A DNA stretch of 64,000 bases from Pseudogracilibacillus auburnensis (GTDB taxonomy: Bacteria; Bacillota; Bacilli; Bacillales; Amphibacillaceae). The stretch is taken from positions 84,830-148,829 of the forward strand of contig NZ_QJJQ01000013.1 in NCBI RefSeq assembly GCF_003201975.1, read 5' to 3'. Below are positions 42,601-52,203 of this stretch, in pieces. The first letter of the stretch is position 1; each line of letters begins with the position of its first letter. Made by a program: the position numbers and the translations under genes. The notes under the pieces are model-generated. The model worked only from the letters and a program-made list of their open reading frames with translations, did no database searches and had not been told where the DNA came from.

Positions 42601-43188
42601 TAATAAAACAGTGATTGGAAGTTTTCGTGTCCGGTCAATTCGAACGTAGACTACATCTCTTGCATCCGTTTCGAATTCTAGCCATGCCCCTCGGTTCGGA
42701 ATAACTGTAGCAGTCAACCCACGCTTTCCATTTTTGTCAATTTTATCATTGTAATACACACTTGGTGAACGTACGAGTTGAGATACAATAACCCGTTCCG
42801 CACCGTTAATGATAAATGTACCTGTATCGGTCATGAGTGGGAAGTCTCCCATGAATACTTCTTGTTCTTTCACTTCACCTGTCTGATTATTAATTAGACG
42901 AACCTTGACTCGAAGTGGTGCACTATAAGTAACATCTCTTTCCTTTGATTCTTCAACGGGATACTTATAATCCCCTAAACTATAATCGATAAATTCAAGT
43001 GATAGATTTCCAGCAAAATCTTCAATTGGTGAAATGTCCGCAAACATTTCTTTCAATCCTTCTTCTAGAAACCATTGATAAGAAGATGTTTGAATTTCGA
43101 TTAAATTTGGTAAATCTAATACTTCACTTATTCGTGCATAACTTCGACGTTGGCGATAACGTCCATACTGAACTAGTTGACCTGTCAA
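39652..43188 (-). CDS. rpoB: RNA polymerase beta subunit
   Basis: 1178 residues from a TTG at 43188 (product begins as [16 protein letters not shown]), with GGGGTGAAG upstream; this matches B. subtilis. The rifampicin region reads [29 protein letters not shown] (about 463-491), with the sensitive-type Gln, Asp, His, Arg and Ser residues present. [14 protein letters not shown] catalytic residues appear as [10 protein letters not shown], and [11 protein letters not shown] and [24 protein letters not shown] are in the C-terminal part. A terminator upstream (43532-43558) implies its own promoter. Confidence 0.99.
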   Translation of the reverse strand: MTGQLVQYGRYRQRRSYARISEVLDLPNLIEIQTSSYQWFLEEGLKEMFADISPIEDFAGNLSLEFIDYSLGDYKYPVEESKERDVTYSAPLRVKVRLINNQTGEVKEQEVFMGDFPLMTDTGTFIINGAERVIVSQLVRSPSVYYNDKIDKNGKRGLTATVIPNRGAWLEFETDARDVVYVRIDRTRKLPITVLLRALGMNTDQEITDLIGENEYLKNTLEKDNIETTEKALLEIYERLRPGEPPTVENAKSLLISRFFDPKRYDLAHVGRYKMNKKLSIKNRLFNQTLAETVVDKETGEVLGEKGDKIDRKLLNKLIPYLEDDENKLNVETINLYNGVVEEDVKVQVIKIMDPTDPEGERELHVVGNADIENSVKHITPADILASISYFFNLLYNVGHTDDIDHLGNRRLRSVGELLQNQFRIGLSRMERVVRERMSIQDTSSITPQQLINIRPVIASIKEFFGSSQLSQFMDQTNPLAELTHKRRLSALGPGGLTRERAGMEVRDVHYSHYGRMCPIETPEGPNIGLINSLSSYGRVNAFGFIETPYRRIDPETGRVTAQIDYLTADEEDNYVVAQANARLDEEGNFIDDEVISRFRGENTIVPREQIDYMDVSPKQVVSAATACIPFLENDDSNRALMGANMQRQAVPLLKPESPIVGTGMEYVTGKDSGAAIICRNDGIVDKVEAKEIVVRRISTVDGKEVTGDVDRYRLRKYVRSNQGTCYNQRPIVKQGDRVMKGEVLADGPSMEDGELALGRNVLVAFMTWEGYNYEDAIIMSENLVKDDVFTSIHIEEYEAEARDTKLGPEEITRDIPNVGEDALKNLDEDGIIRIGAEVKDGDILVGKVTPKGVTELSAEERLLHAIFGEKAREVRDTSLRVPHGAGGIILDVKIFNREDGDELKPGVNQLIRVYIVQKRKISEGDKMAGRHGNKGVISKLLPEEDMPYLPDGTPVDIMLNPLGVPSRMNIGQVFELHLGMAAKKLGIHVASPVFDGANEEDVWETLQEAGMPTDAKTILYDGRTGEPFDNRVSVGISYMIKLSHMVDDKLHARSTGPYSLVTQQPLGGKAQFGGQRFGEMEVWALEAYGAAYTLQEILTVKSDDIVGRVKTYESIVKGRNVPEPGVPESFKVLIKELQSLGMDVKMLSSDQTEIDLRALEDDDSDAEDSLNLEVKQD

Positions 43189-43531
43189 CTGCTTCACCCC
43201 TAAAATCAAACATATTTTAGTAAAACTTAGCTTTCCACCCGTAATGGCGAAAGCTTTCGTTACACTTATGCAGGAGGAAAGTTCGAATACGAACTTCTAT
43301 ACCTGCGTAGTAAAACTTGTTTTTTTACCTATAATGGTAAAACTTTACCTATATGCAGATCAAAACCTAAATAGCAGATCTGCTTAAAATGATGTTTATA
43401 AAAAAACATCAAATACTTGTTTTTTTACAACTTTTGAGTTATTATTTTTTAGTAAATAAAAGAAATTAGTCTAGAAATATTAAGTTGATCAAGAAAAAAA
43501 GGAATCTCTGTTATCAATTTGCATTAAAATA
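43189..43531 (-). other. Leader region of rpoB
   Basis: No gene was seen. It holds a GATGTTT/AAACATC hairpin near 43392-43411 and a longer hairpin (43260-43306, GCAGGAGGAAAGTTCG pairing with CGAACTTCTATACCTGC) related to ones at 12848 and 47747. No convincing -35/-10 pair was found, although a promoter is expected here. Confidence 0.45.
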
Positions 43532-43558
43532 GAAAAAAGGTTTTCTCATAAAAACCTT
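43532..43558 (-). terminator. Terminator between rsmC and rpoB
   Basis: On the minus strand, AAGGTTTT pairs with AAAACCTT around a short loop, followed by TTTTCTATTTT. It would reduce read-through from the L10 operon into rpoB. Confidence 0.75.
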
Positions 43559-43754
43559 CATTATTTTAATAGAAAACCAATTCCCCTTCCCTTCGCTATG
43601 GTGACCTGAAAAAATAAAGAGATAAATATACCTTCCATTCATCCCATTATTTCCAATAATTATCAATGTATACATGAAATTTTTTAAACAATAACTCTTG
43701 ACAAAAGAAAAGCATTGTAGCATTTAAATATTATATCACAAGCCTTTTTCAAGG

Positions 43755-44354
43755 TCAATTTTTTGCACATATGATATAATATCCTTTTTTACGTGTGACA
43801 ACATCCACGTCATGAAAAATAGATTGTAAATATTTTATGACAGATGGGGCACCTTGCTTTTTTTGGACAACTATCCATAATTCTCCACCATTTACTAAAT
43901 GATTACTACTCTCTGCAAAAAGTCTGTTAATAACTTTTTTCCCTGCTCTAATCGGTGGATTTGTGATGATAGCCGCAAAGGATTGCTCCGCTATATTCGT
44001 AAAACCATCACTTTGCTTTATCACTACATTTGTACTATTATTTTGGTTTGCATTTTTCTTTGCAAGAGAAATTGCTCGCTCATTTACATCGACCATTACA
44101 AAACTACGTTCTTCATAATGATATGCTAACGTAATTCCAATCGGGCCATATCCACACCCTAAATCTAAAACGGCTCCTTCTACCTCAGGAATTTCAAATG
44201 TCTCAATTAATAGTCGTGTTCCAAAATCAATTCCTTTTTTCGAAAATACTCCTGATGCTGAAGTGAAAGTAAATGAATGATTTCGTACTATATAATCATT
44301 TGTTTCTGTAACATTTTGTGACTGTGGATTTGTTGAATAATAATGATCTGACAT
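43755..44354 (-). CDS. 16S rRNA guanine-N2 methyltransferase RsmC-like (YbxB)
   Basis: 199 residues from the ATG at 44354 with GAAGGTG upstream. It is a small SAM-dependent methyltransferase: motif I VLDLGCGYGPIGI is near 66-78 and motif IV ITNPPIRAG near 134-142, the NPP form used for exocyclic amino groups. It matches YbxB, the single-domain RsmC homologue always found between rplL and rpoB in Bacillus. Exact target nucleotide is inferred from the family. Confidence 0.9.
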   Translation of the reverse strand: MSDHYYSTNPQSQNVTETNDYIVRNHSFTFTSASGVFSKKGIDFGTRLLIETFEIPEVEGAVLDLGCGYGPIGITLAYHYEERSFVMVDVNERAISLAKKNANQNNSTNVVIKQSDGFTNIAEQSFAAIITNPPIRAGKKVINRLFAESSNHLVNGGELWIVVQKKQGAPSVIKYLQSIFHDVDVVTRKKGYYIICAKN

Positions 44355-44423
44355 GATCTGCAACACCTTCTTGCAATTTTAGTTATCATTTTGTGAAGAT
44401 GATTAAGAGGTATATTGTATGTT

Positions 44424-44454
44424 GAAAAGCTCGCCAAATAGATGACGAGCTTTC
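44424..44454 (-). terminator. Terminator after rplL
   Basis: On the minus strand, AAAGCTCG pairs with CGAGCTTTT around an ATCTATTT loop. It lies 32 bp after the rplL stop, a usual attenuating site before the rpoB region. Confidence 0.75.
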
Positions 44455-44485
44455 ATTTTTAATCGAGCCTTTAACGTGTTTATTT

Positions 44486-44851
44486 TTACTTAAGTTCTAC
44501 TGAAGCACCAGCTTCTTCAAGTTTCGTTTTAACTTCTTCAGCTTCCTCTTTAGATACGCCTTCTTTAATTGCTTTAGGCGCTGCATCCGTTAAATCTTTT
44601 GCGTCTTTTAAGCCGAGTCCTGTAATTTCACGAACTGCTTTAACAACTTTAATTTTTGAAGCTCCAGCATCTGTTAATACAACGTCAAATTCAGTTTGTT
44701 CTTCAGCTGCTTCTCCGCCGCCTGCTCCGCCTGCAACTGCTACTGGAGCTGCTGCTGTTACTCCAAACTCTTCTTCAATAGCTTTAACTAAATCATTTAA
44801 TTCTAAAACAGACATTTCTTTTACCGCTTCGATAATTTGTTCTTTCGTCAT
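44486..44851 (-). CDS. rplL: 50S ribosomal protein L7/L12
   Basis: 121 residues. The N-terminal dimerisation helices ([21 protein letters not shown]), an Ala/Gly hinge near 35-50 ([16 protein letters not shown]), and the C-terminal factor-binding domain ([20 protein letters not shown]) are all present. It forms the stalk with L10 and recruits translation GTPases. It lies 54 bp after rplJ. Confidence 0.98.
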   Translation of the reverse strand: MTKEQIIEAVKEMSVLELNDLVKAIEEEFGVTAAAPVAVAGGAGGGEAAEEQTEFDVVLTDAGASKIKVVKAVREITGLGLKDAKDLTDAAPKAIKEGVSKEEAEEVKTKLEEAGASVELK

Positions 44852-44904
44852 CTGTTCTTTCCTCCTAAAATAATATTTTTAATCAATATTCGAACAGTGG
44901 CCAC

Positions 44905-45402
44905 TTATTCAGCCGCTTCTTCTTTTTGTTCTGCAATTGCTTTTGTAGCATATGCAAGGTTTCGAATTGGTGCTTGTAACACGCTTAACAACATAGATAC
45001 AAGACCGTTGTAATCTGGTAATGTTGATAGTTCTTTGATTTCATCAAGTGTTGCAACTTTACCTTCAATCACTCCACCTTTAATTTCTAATGCTTCATGT
45101 TTCTTTGAAAACTCATGAAGTATTTTAGCCGGAGCTACAACATCTTCTTTACCAAACGCAACTGCTGTTGGGCCAACTAAACTATCTGTTAGTTCCGTTA
45201 AGTTCGCCTCTTCCACCGCGCGTCTTGTTAACGTATTTTTGTATACTTTATAATCGATATTATTGTCACGTAATTCTTTTCTTAATGCTGTGATCTCAGC
45301 AACATTTAAACCACGATAGTCAACTAATACAGATGATTGACTTTCGTTAAATTTTTCTGCGATTTCTTGAACAACTTGTTTTTTTGCTTCAATGCTCGCC
45401 AT
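44905..45402 (-). CDS. rplJ: 50S ribosomal protein L10
   Basis: 165 residues. [22 protein letters not shown] and [15 protein letters not shown] are in the rRNA-binding domain; the C-terminal helix that carries L7/L12 dimers ends the protein. L10 with L12 regulates its own operon through the leader upstream (45460-45600). Confidence 0.98.
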   Translation of the reverse strand: MASIEAKKQVVQEIAEKFNESQSSVLVDYRGLNVAEITALRKELRDNNIDYKVYKNTLTRRAVEEANLTELTDSLVGPTAVAFGKEDVVAPAKILHEFSKKHEALEIKGGVIEGKVATLDEIKELSTLPDYNGLVSMLLSVLQAPIRNLAYATKAIAEQKEEAAE

Positions 45403-45459
45403 CGGTCCACCTCCTAAAGAACGTTATACAATAGAATAAGGAAATTTATACTTTACACA

Positions 45460-45600
45460 TAAAAATTGCCTCCATTTTAGACATGGAGGCATTATTATTA
45501 TGAATGTACAATGATCATAAAAGTAATAAAACACCTCGGTAGGAAATTAAGCATTACATGCACCTACTGTCTACGGTATAACTATGCAATTTTTAACGTT
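45460..45600 (-). promoter_or_regulatory. L10-type ribosomal protein leader with attenuator
   Basis: The minus-strand leader has GACAGTAGGTGCATGTAATG followed by AATTTCCTACCGAGGTG, the recognisable core of the Firmicute L10 leader, then a terminator: TGCCTCCAT pairs with ATGGAGGCA and is followed by ATTTTTATG (45466-45493). L10-L12 binding is expected to favour termination. Confidence 0.85.
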
Positions 45601-45604
45601 TATA

Positions 45605-45633
45605 ATTATAGTATATCCACATCTTCTTGTCAA
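45605..45633 (-). promoter_or_regulatory. Sigma-A promoter of rplJ-rplL
   Basis: On the minus strand, TTGACA (45628-45633) and TATAAT (45605-45610) are 17 bp apart: a perfect consensus promoter starting just after rplA. Confidence 0.92.
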
Positions 45634-45636
45634 CAA

Positions 45637-46332
45637 TTAGCGAGTATAACTAGAAGAATCAATTCTAATTCCAGGCCCCATCGTAGACGTGACAGAAACG
45701 TTTCGTAAGTATGTTCCTTTAGATGATTGTGGTTTTACTTTAATAATCGTATCAATAATCGTATTAAAATTATCGATTAGTTTTTCATTATCAAATGAAA
45801 TTTTCCCAATTGGAACATGTAGGTTAGAAGCTTTATCAACACGATACTCCACTTTACCAGCTTTGATTTCATTAACAGCTTTTTCAACTTCAAACGTTAC
45901 TGTTCCTGTCTTCGGGTTCGGCATTAATCCTTTAGGCCCTAAAATACGACCAAGTTTACCTACCTCAGCCATCATATCAGGAGTAGCTACGATAACATCA
46001 AAATCAAACCAGCCTTCATTAATTTTATTAATGATCTCTTGGTCTCCGATAAAATCCGCTCCAGCTGCTTCAGCTTCTTTCGCTTTTTCACCTTTCGCAA
46101 ACACAAGTACTCGTTGTGTTCTACCAGTCCCATGTGGTAAAACGACAGCTCCACGGATGTTTTCATCCGCTTTTTTCGGATCTACACCTAAACGGAAAGC
46201 AACTTCAACTGTTTCGTCAAATTTTGCTTTAGCCGTCTCTTTTAACAATGCAATTGCTTCTGCAATATCATATTGTTTCGTACGATCAACAAGCTTCGCA
46301 GCTTCTTGATACTTTTTACCTCTTTTTTTCAA
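45637..46332 (-). CDS. rplA: 50S ribosomal protein L1
   Basis: 231 residues. [17 protein letters not shown] and [32 protein letters not shown] are in domain [20 protein letters not shown] is the conserved rRNA-binding loop. L1 forms the mobile stalk at the E site and can repress L11-L1 translation. It lies 66 bp after rplK. Confidence 0.98.
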   Translation of the reverse strand: MKKRGKKYQEAAKLVDRTKQYDIAEAIALLKETAKAKFDETVEVAFRLGVDPKKADENIRGAVVLPHGTGRTQRVLVFAKGEKAKEAEAAGADFIGDQEIINKINEGWFDFDVIVATPDMMAEVGKLGRILGPKGLMPNPKTGTVTFEVEKAVNEIKAGKVEYRVDKASNLHVPIGKISFDNEKLIDNFNTIIDTIIKVKPQSSKGTYLRNVSVTSTMGPGIRIDSSSYTR

Positions 46333-46398
46333 TTTATTTCCTCCTTCATTGTGGTATTAACGGTTATACCTCCCACGTATCAGGTCGAGCACTACCTA

Positions 46399-46824
46399 TT
46401 AGTCTTCAATTGTAATTCCCATACTACGTGCTGTTCCTTCTACCATGCGCATTGCCGCTTCAACATCAGCAGCGTTTAAATCTTGCATTTTTGTTTCGGC
46501 GATTTCTTTTACTTTATCACGCTTTACCGTTGCAACTTTATTTTTATTTGGTTCTCCTGATGCTTTATCAATACCAGCAGCTTTTTTAAGTAATACAGCA
46601 GCTGGTGGAGTTTTCGTAATAAATGTAAATGAACGATCTTCAAACACCGTAATTTCAACTGGAATGATTAATCCAGCCTGGTCTTGTGTTTGAGCATTAA
46701 ATTCTTTACAAAATCCCATAATGTTAATTCCCGCTTGTCCTAGAGCTGGACCAACAGGGGGTGCTGGGTTTGCTTTTCCAGCTGGAATTTGTAATTTTAC
46801 AATATTAATTACTTTTTTAGCCAC
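46399..46824 (-). CDS. rplK: 50S ribosomal protein L11
   Basis: 141 residues from a GTG at 46824 (product starts as [20 protein letters not shown]), with GAGGAGGTG upstream. [23 protein letters not shown] is the proline-rich helix and thiostrepton/RelA region; [20 protein letters not shown] lies in the C-domain. It opens the L11-L1 pair. Confidence 0.98.
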   Translation of the reverse strand: MAKKVINIVKLQIPAGKANPAPPVGPALGQAGINIMGFCKEFNAQTQDQAGLIIPVEITVFEDRSFTFITKTPPAAVLLKKAAGIDKASGEPNKNKVATVKRDKVKEIAETKMQDLNAADVEAAMRMVEGTARSMGITIED

Positions 46825-47055
46825 GAGACACACCTCCTCACTAGTCCGTGATGTGGTAAATGGGTCATTCTAAATAGAAATCCCCTCCCACTCATATTGG
46901 CATACCCTAAAATCAGGGTATACAGAACGCAAATAACGTGCATAGGACATCGTTATAAAAGCGTCTTTATTATATAAATTAAGAAGTAAATTCTTCTTAA
47001 TTACCCAAGAAATATTAGCATACATAAGGAAAAAACGCAAGAAAAAAACATAGAA
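46825..47055 (-). other. nusG-rplK intergenic region
   Basis: About 230 bp. An IR, ATTAAGAAG with CTTCTTAAT (about 46978-47001), followed on the minus strand by TTTATAT, may be the nusG terminator. The L11 promoter is expected here but no strong pair was identified. Confidence 0.4.
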
Positions 47056-47589
47056 TTATACCTTTTCAATTTGGGAAAAGTCTAACTCTACTGGTGTTTC
47101 CCTTCCAAACATATTTACATGAACCTTAATTTTTTGCTTATCAAGGTCAATATGTTCAATCGTTCCCATAAAGTTAGCAAATGGACCATCTGTCACTTTG
47201 ACATTTTCTTTTAATTCGAAATCTACTTTTACCGTCGTTTCCGCTAGGCCAATTCTCTTTAATAACGCATCGACTTCATGTGGTAAAAGGGGTGTTGGTT
47301 TTGTTCCTTGGCCACTAGATCCTACAAACCCCGTTACACCAGGGGTGTTTCGTACGACATACCAAGAATCATCTGTCATAATCATCTCTGCAAGAACATA
47401 TCCAGGGAAAAACTTTTTCATGGATACTTTCTTTTTTCCATCTTTTATTTCCGTTTCTTCTTCCTCTGGGACGATCACACGAAAAATCTTATCTTCCATC
47501 CCCATCGTTTCGACTCGTTTTTCCAAGTTCATTTTCACTTTATTTTCATAACCTGAATACGTATGGATCACATACCAATTCGTTTCCAT
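47056..47589 (-). CDS. nusG: Transcription termination/antitermination factor NusG
   Basis: 177 residues from the second of two ATGs (GGAGG 6 nt before it). The NGN domain has WYVIHTYSGYENKVKMNLEKRVE and KKFFPGYVLAEM; RNTPGVTGFVG is in the middle. The C-terminal KOW domain reads VTDGPFANFMGTIEHIDLDKQKIKVHV. It binds the RNA polymerase clamp and S10. A terminator and 280 bp separate it from secE, unlike the usual tight pair. Confidence 0.98.
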   Translation of the reverse strand: METNWYVIHTYSGYENKVKMNLEKRVETMGMEDKIFRVIVPEEEETEIKDGKKKVSMKKFFPGYVLAEMIMTDDSWYVVRNTPGVTGFVGSSGQGTKPTPLLPHEVDALLKRIGLAETTVKVDFELKENVKVTDGPFANFMGTIEHIDLDKQKIKVHVNMFGRETPVELDFSQIEKV

Positions 47590-47805
47590 CATAAACCTCC
47601 ATTCATTTATTCTCTACAAAACTGATAAAGTAACTTTAGTTGAAACTCATTTTTTCAGCACATTCCAAATAAACAGCCCACCATTTTAAGCAATGAGTGA
47701 TTAGAAAGCTTTGCTTATTGCCGAGCCTTTCATAGTGAGAGCCTTAGCTGCACATATACAGTAAAGAAATTTTATACTTTCTTCCTGATAAAAAAAGACA
47801 ATATT

Positions 47806-47834
47806 AAAAAACCCGTCGTGTCGGGTTTTTAGTT
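47806..47834 (-). terminator. Strong terminator between secE and nusG
   Basis: AAAAACCCG and CGGGTTTTT form a compact hairpin with an ACACGA-type loop, with T-runs on both strands. It lies about 40 bp after the secE stop and would separate secE from nusG transcription. A weak TATAAA follows near 47771-47776. Confidence 0.9.
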
Positions 47835-47874
47835 AAAAAAAGATTATATAAATATATTATATCATAAATAGAAA

Positions 47875-48063
47875 CTAATTATTCAAAAATGGTACATTAT
47901 TTAATATTTGTGTAATCCCAATATCAATAACCGCAAAAAAAACAGCTACAAATGCGACAGTGACAACAACTGTAATTGTATAACTAACTAATTCCGATCC
48001 TCGTGGCCAAGTTACTTTTTTCATTTCCCGAGAAACATCTTTTAAAAATTTAAAAATATTCAC
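47875..48063 (-). CDS. secE: Preprotein translocase subunit SecE
   Basis: 62 residues with a single membrane helix near 28-50 (YTITVVVTVAFVAVFFAVID) and the amphipathic N-terminal motif FLKDVSREMKKVTWPRGSEL, whose KKVTWP is the SecE hallmark. It clamps SecY in the translocon. It follows rpmG by 21 bp. Confidence 0.97.
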   Translation of the reverse strand: MNIFKFLKDVSREMKKVTWPRGSELVSYTITVVVTVAFVAVFFAVIDIGITQILNNVPFLNN

Positions 48064-48084
48064 CTTAATCCTCCAACTGAGCCC

Positions 48085-48234
48085 CTAAATCGTTTCTTTG
48101 TGTAAAACATGCTTTTTACAATGTTTACAATACTTCATAACAGTTAAACGTTCTGGACTCGTTAATTGATTTTTGTATGTTGAGTAATTACGATTTGAAC
48201 AGTTTGTACATGCCAATGATATTTTTTTCTTCAT
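48085..48234 (-). CDS. rpmG: 50S ribosomal protein L33, zinc type
   Basis: 49 residues from [19 protein letters not shown], with GGTGAGGAAATG before it. CTNC and CKHC make the zinc site. Placement before secE matches rpmGB of B. subtilis; zinc-free L33 forms exist elsewhere in such genomes. Confidence 0.95.
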   Translation of the reverse strand: MKKKISLACTNCSNRNYSTYKNQLTSPERLTVMKYCKHCKKHVLHKETI

Positions 48235-48353
48235 TTCCTCACCGTAAACAAGTTCAATTTGCTCTTTACAATTTAGCATGCTTATGTAATTGTGTCAATT
48301 ATAACTATCTTTTTTGCAGGTGGGATCATACTTTTTTAAAGTACCCTACTAGT

Positions 48354-49007
48354 TTAAGTATAGTTTAAGTCATTTTCTTCTATCAATTGTTCCACTTTGC
48401 GCTTTACTCTCTGTAAAGCATTATCAATTGACTTATCATGACGTTGTAAGGATACTGCAATTTCTTCATATGTTAAGCCTTGCACATATAAATTTAATAC
48501 ATTCCACTCTAATCTAGTGAGCGCTTTCATTAATTTAACTTGGATATACTGGTATTTTTCCCTGTCTACTAATACTTTGTGTGGATCAACAGCTTCATAG
48601 TTGTCGATCGTATCTAGTAACATTCTTTCTGACTCATCATCGTGAACTGGCTTATATATTGATACATATGAATTAAGTGGAGTATGCTTTAATCTAGTTG
48701 CGGATTTTATCGAAGTAATTATTTGTCTCGTAATACATAATTCAGCAAAAGATCTAAAAGATGACCGCTTATTTTCATCATAGTCACAGATTGCTTTATA
48801 TAATCCTATTAACCCCTCCTGAACTACGTCATCACGGTCACTACCAATTAAAAAATAAGTACTTGCTTTTTTTCGCACGATGCCCTCATACTTATTAATT
48901 AAGTACTCTATCGCAACTTTGTTCCCTTGCTGTACATGAGATAATACCTCTTCATCAACTAAAGTGCCAAAAGGTAGCTTTCTTTCAAGTTGGTTAACAC
49001 TGCTCAC
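48354..49007 (-). CDS. sigH: RNA polymerase sigma-H factor
   Basis: 217 residues from a GTG at 49007, supported by AGGGGGGAG 7 nt upstream. Region 2 contains INKYEGIVRKKASTYFLIGSDRDDVVQEGLIGLYKAI and SSFRSFAELCITRQIITSIKSATR; region 4 has LTYEEIAVSLQRHDKSIDNALQRVKRK. It controls the transition to stationary phase, competence and early sporulation in Bacillus. The gene sits in its standard place between rae1 and rpmG. Confidence 0.96.
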   Translation of the reverse strand: MSSVNQLERKLPFGTLVDEEVLSHVQQGNKVAIEYLINKYEGIVRKKASTYFLIGSDRDDVVQEGLIGLYKAICDYDENKRSSFRSFAELCITRQIITSIKSATRLKHTPLNSYVSIYKPVHDDESERMLLDTIDNYEAVDPHKVLVDREKYQYIQVKLMKALTRLEWNVLNLYVQGLTYEEIAVSLQRHDKSIDNALQRVKRKVEQLIEENDLNYT

Positions 49008-49131
49008 GCATAGCTCCCCCCTTATGAATTTTGTCAAAAATTACTATATTAAAGAGAGTATACAGTAAGACCTTTCAAAGAGTCAATACAAAAAATAACT
49101 TTTTTTACATTTAACGGATTGACTCACTATT

Positions 49132-49641
49132 TCATACATTGCCTCGCCGCCACTTTTCAAACTTCTCCAAAACACTACCTTTCATCGGGATTTTTATTTT
49201 CGGTTTTTCATTGCTACGTCGTTTTAATTGATCATTAATAGTTGATTCGATACTATTTATTTCAACTAGAAGTTCCCTAGCAGATATCCGAAGAGCACCT
49301 CTACTAAAAATAGTTCTTTGTTCTAAATAATCGGAAGTCGCAACATAAACTTGATTTTTTACATTTTTTAATGATTTGACAAGTCGTTCAATACATTCAT
49401 CCGCTGTTTCATTTTCTTTTGTATAAATTACTTCCACATTACTTTCTGATTTTCTACTTTCTACTCCTCTTACATATAACGCATCAAAAACGACAATCAC
49501 TCTATTACCAGTGAAAGCTTTATATTCAGCTAAAAGCTCTATTAAACGGTTTCTAGCTTGTCCCATATCTTTTAATTTAAGTCTGTTTAATTCTTCCCAA
49601 GCTCCGATCACATTGTATCCATCTACTACTAATACGTCCAT
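49132..49641 (-). CDS. rae1: Ribosome-associated NYN-domain endonuclease Rae1 (YacP)
   Basis: 169 residues from the third of three ATGs. The PIN-like NYN fold shows VLVVDGYNVIGAW (Asp-8 region), VIVVFDA near 48 and TSDYLEQ near 100, whose aspartates form the metal site. In B. subtilis this protein cuts certain mRNAs in the ribosomal A site. Its start overlaps or abuts the rlmB stop at ATGATGATG, so translation is coupled. Confidence 0.92.
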   Translation of the reverse strand: MDVLVVDGYNVIGAWEELNRLKLKDMGQARNRLIELLAEYKAFTGNRVIVVFDALYVRGVESRKSESNVEVIYTKENETADECIERLVKSLKNVKNQVYVATSDYLEQRTIFSRGALRISARELLVEINSIESTINDQLKRRSNEKPKIKIPMKGSVLEKFEKWRRGNV

Positions 49642-49643
49642 CA

Positions 49644-50387
49644 TCATTCACCTAGTGGATACCTTTTCCGATAAATTTCATACATTAATAGTCCTGTTGC
49701 TACAGATGCATTCAATGACGGAATAAAACCTTTCATTGGTAAATGAATTGTCCAGTCGCACTTATCCTTCACAAGTCGGCTAATTCCTTTCCCTTCATTG
49801 CCAATCACAAGGGCAATCGGTGTTTCACCGTCTAATGTACGGTAGTCTTTCGTACCTTTTTCATCTGTTCCAACAACCCAGATATTTTTTTCTTTCAACT
49901 TTTCAATCGTATCAACAATATTTGTAACGCGAGCAACAGGGATATGCTCCATTGCCCCGGCTGAGGCTTTCGCGACTGTTTCCGTCAGGCCAACAGCACG
50001 ACGTTTCGGAATAATCACACCATGTACACCTGTTGCATCTCCCGTTCGTAAAATCGCTCCAAGATTATGCGGATCTTCTATTTCATCAAGTATAATAATA
50101 AAAGGTGTTTCCTCTTTTTGCTCGGCACGATTTAATATTTCTTGAACAGATGCATAGTGATAAGCCGATACGTAAGCAATAATCCCCTGATGTTTCCCTT
50201 TTGATAATTGGTCTAATCTTTGTTTTGGAACCTTTTGTAAAATAGTATTCGCCTTTTTCGTGGCTACTTGCAAATCCCGTTCTGCTTTTTTATTCAATTG
50301 ATCAGAAATAATGACTTTATTGATAGATCGTCCTGTTTGTAATGCCTCTATTACAGGATTTTTTCCGATAATAATTTCTTCTTCCAT
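49644..50387 (-). CDS. rlmB: 23S rRNA 2'-O-methyltransferase RlmB (TrmH family)
   Basis: 247 residues. The N-terminal substrate-binding domain begins IIIGKNPVIEALQTGRSINKV. The SPOUT domain has ILDEIEDPHNLGAILRTGDATGVHGVIIP (motif 1), LVIGNEGKGISRLV (motif 2) and GFIPSLNASVATGLLMYE (motif 3, knot). It methylates guanosine 2251 in E. coli; the same target is inferred. Confidence 0.95.
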   Translation of the reverse strand: MEEEIIIGKNPVIEALQTGRSINKVIISDQLNKKAERDLQVATKKANTILQKVPKQRLDQLSKGKHQGIIAYVSAYHYASVQEILNRAEQKEETPFIIILDEIEDPHNLGAILRTGDATGVHGVIIPKRRAVGLTETVAKASAGAMEHIPVARVTNIVDTIEKLKEKNIWVVGTDEKGTKDYRTLDGETPIALVIGNEGKGISRLVKDKCDWTIHLPMKGFIPSLNASVATGLLMYEIYRKRYPLGE

Positions 50388-50401
50388 TGTTTTCTCCTCT
50401 T

Positions 50402-50800
50402 TTAATTGTTCAATTCGTTTGTATCATTTATTGCTTCATTCATTAGCTCATGTAACCGTTCTTTATTGTCCATTAAATAATGATACCCCATTAAAGCCTC
50501 GAATGCTGTCGCATATCGGTAGGCTGAAATCGACACATTTTTTGGGATCGAATGCGATTTTGCATTTCGACCCCTTCTTACTACCGCTTCCTCTTCCGCT
50601 GTTAACCTTTTCTGATCAATCCATTCGTGAATAATGGTGGATTGTGAAGTACCTGAAACATATTTAACTGCTTCATTATGCAGTTGCTGAGGCTTTACTT
50701 GCCCTAACTGAATTAAGTGATTTCGAACAAATAATTCATATACAGCATCCCCAATATACGCAAGTGCTAAACTGTTTAACTGCCTTGGATCAACGTTCAT
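50402..50800 (-). CDS. mrnC: Mini-ribonuclease III
   Basis: 132 residues with only the RNase III catalytic domain. LALAYIGDAVYELFVRNHL holds the catalytic Asp near residue 18; VRRGRNAKSHSIPKN and ATAFEALMGYHYL carry the other acidic site (Glu). No dsRNA-binding domain is present. It matures 23S rRNA ends in Bacillus. It overlaps the cysS stop by one base. Confidence 0.96.
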   Translation of the reverse strand: MNVDPRQLNSLALAYIGDAVYELFVRNHLIQLGQVKPQQLHNEAVKYVSGTSQSTIIHEWIDQKRLTAEEEAVVRRGRNAKSHSIPKNVSISAYRYATAFEALMGYHYLMDNKERLHELMNEAINDTNELNN

Positions 50801-52203
50801 TATTGTTCTCTTCTCCAGCGCACACCTTGGGCTGTATCTTCTAAAATAATGTTCTTTTCTTTTAGTACATCACGAATTTCATCAGCACGTTCAAAATTTC
50901 TTGCTTTTCTTGCATCATTTCGTTCAGCAATTAATGCGTCAATTTCTTCATCCAGTAATTCTTCTGCTTTTTCTAGTCTAATTCCGAGCACTTCTAACAA
51001 GGTTGATAGTTGCTTTTGGAAAGCTTCCATCACTTCTATTTCCGTTTGGTTTTCCTCTAAATACAAATTCGCTTCTTTCGTTATGTCGAATAATACGGTG
51101 ATCGCATTTGCCGTATTAAAATCATCATCCATGGCTTTTTCAAAATCATGATGACTTTGCCTAATAATGGCTAACCACTTTTCCTTATTCGTTCCCAAGT
51201 TTGTACTCGTTTTTTTGCGATGCTCTAAATTAAAATAAGCTGTTTTAATTCGATCAAAACTATTTTTGGCACTTGATAATAGGTGGTCGGTAAAATTAAT
51301 CGGATTACGGTAATGGACACTTAGCATAAAAAAGCGAATAACCATTGGGTCATATTGATCAATTAAATCTTTCGCTAAAATAAAGTTTCCAAGTGATTTC
51401 GACATTTTTTCATCATCGATATTCATATAACCATTATGCATCCAATAATTCGCAAATGGCTTTTCATTTAGTGCCTCCGACTGGGCAATCTCATTTTCAT
51501 GATGTGGAAAGGTCAAATCCTGTCCTCCAGCATGAATATCAATCGTTTCACCTAGATATTTTTTTGCCATCGCTGAACATTCAATATGCCAGCCAGGTCG
51601 ACCTTTCCCCCATGGTGAATCCCAAGCGATTTCCCCATCTTTCGCTTTTTTCCAAAGGGCAAAATCTAATGGGTCTTCTTTTTTTTCTCCAATCTTAATT
51701 CTCGCTCCAGCACGTAATTCATCGATCGATTGATCGGATAGCTTTCCATATTCTTCAAAATTACGCGGTTTAAAATATACGTCCCCATCAACTGCATAAG
51801 CATATCCTTTTTCAACAAGACCGGCAACAAATTCGATAATATCATCAATCGTTTCGGTCACCCTTGGATGATAGGTCGCTTCCTTGACCCCTAATGCTTT
51901 TACATCTTGTAAATAAGCATCAATAAAACGGTTCGTTAAGTCTTGCACACTTTCTCCTAATTTGTTTGCTGCATCGATTATTTTATCATCGACATCTGTA
52001 AAGTTTAGTACATAATCAACTATATACCCTTTATATTCAAAATATCGTCTAACCGTATCAAAGACAATTGCCGGTCGCGCATTTCCAATATGAATATAAT
52101 TGTACACAGTTGGTCCGCATACATACATTTTTACTTCATTTTCTACAATTGGTTTAAATGATTCTTTTTCTTTTGTTAACGTATTATAAATTGTGATTGG
52201 CAT
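50800..52203 (-). CDS. cysS: Cysteinyl-tRNA synthetase
   Basis: 467 residues of class [20 protein letters not shown] carries the zinc cysteine and the HIGN form of HIGH; the other zinc ligands lie in [12 protein letters not shown] and [22 protein letters not shown] is the KMSKS loop. The C-terminal helical part ends [14 protein letters not shown]. It charges tRNA-Cys and overlaps cysE by 20 bp, within the T-box-controlled unit. Confidence 0.97.
   Translation of the reverse strand: MPITIYNTLTKEKESFKPIVENEVKMYVCGPTVYNYIHIGNARPAIVFDTVRRYFEYKGYIVDYVLNFTDVDDKIIDAANKLGESVQDLTNRFIDAYLQDVKALGVKEATYHPRVTETIDDIIEFVAGLVEKGYAYAVDGDVYFKPRNFEEYGKLSDQSIDELRAGARIKIGEKKEDPLDFALWKKAKDGEIAWDSPWGKGRPGWHIECSAMAKKYLGETIDIHAGGQDLTFPHHENEIAQSEALNEKPFANYWMHNGYMNIDDEKMSKSLGNFILAKDLIDQYDPMVIRFFMLSVHYRNPINFTDHLLSSAKNSFDRIKTAYFNLEHRKKTSTNLGTNKEKWLAIIRQSHHDFEKAMDDDFNTANAITVLFDITKEANLYLEENQTEIEVMEAFQKQLSTLLEVLGIRLEKAEELLDEEIDALIAERNDARKARNFERADEIRDVLKEKNIILEDTAQGVRWRREQ

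Noticed and set aside
43514..43723. 69-codon minus-strand frame between rsmC and rpoB
   Set aside because: It covers the terminator at 43532-43558 and shows no protein-like pattern.
45689..46309. 206-codon plus-strand frame opposite rplA
   Set aside because: An antisense shadow of a highly conserved ribosomal protein gene; no ribosome site.
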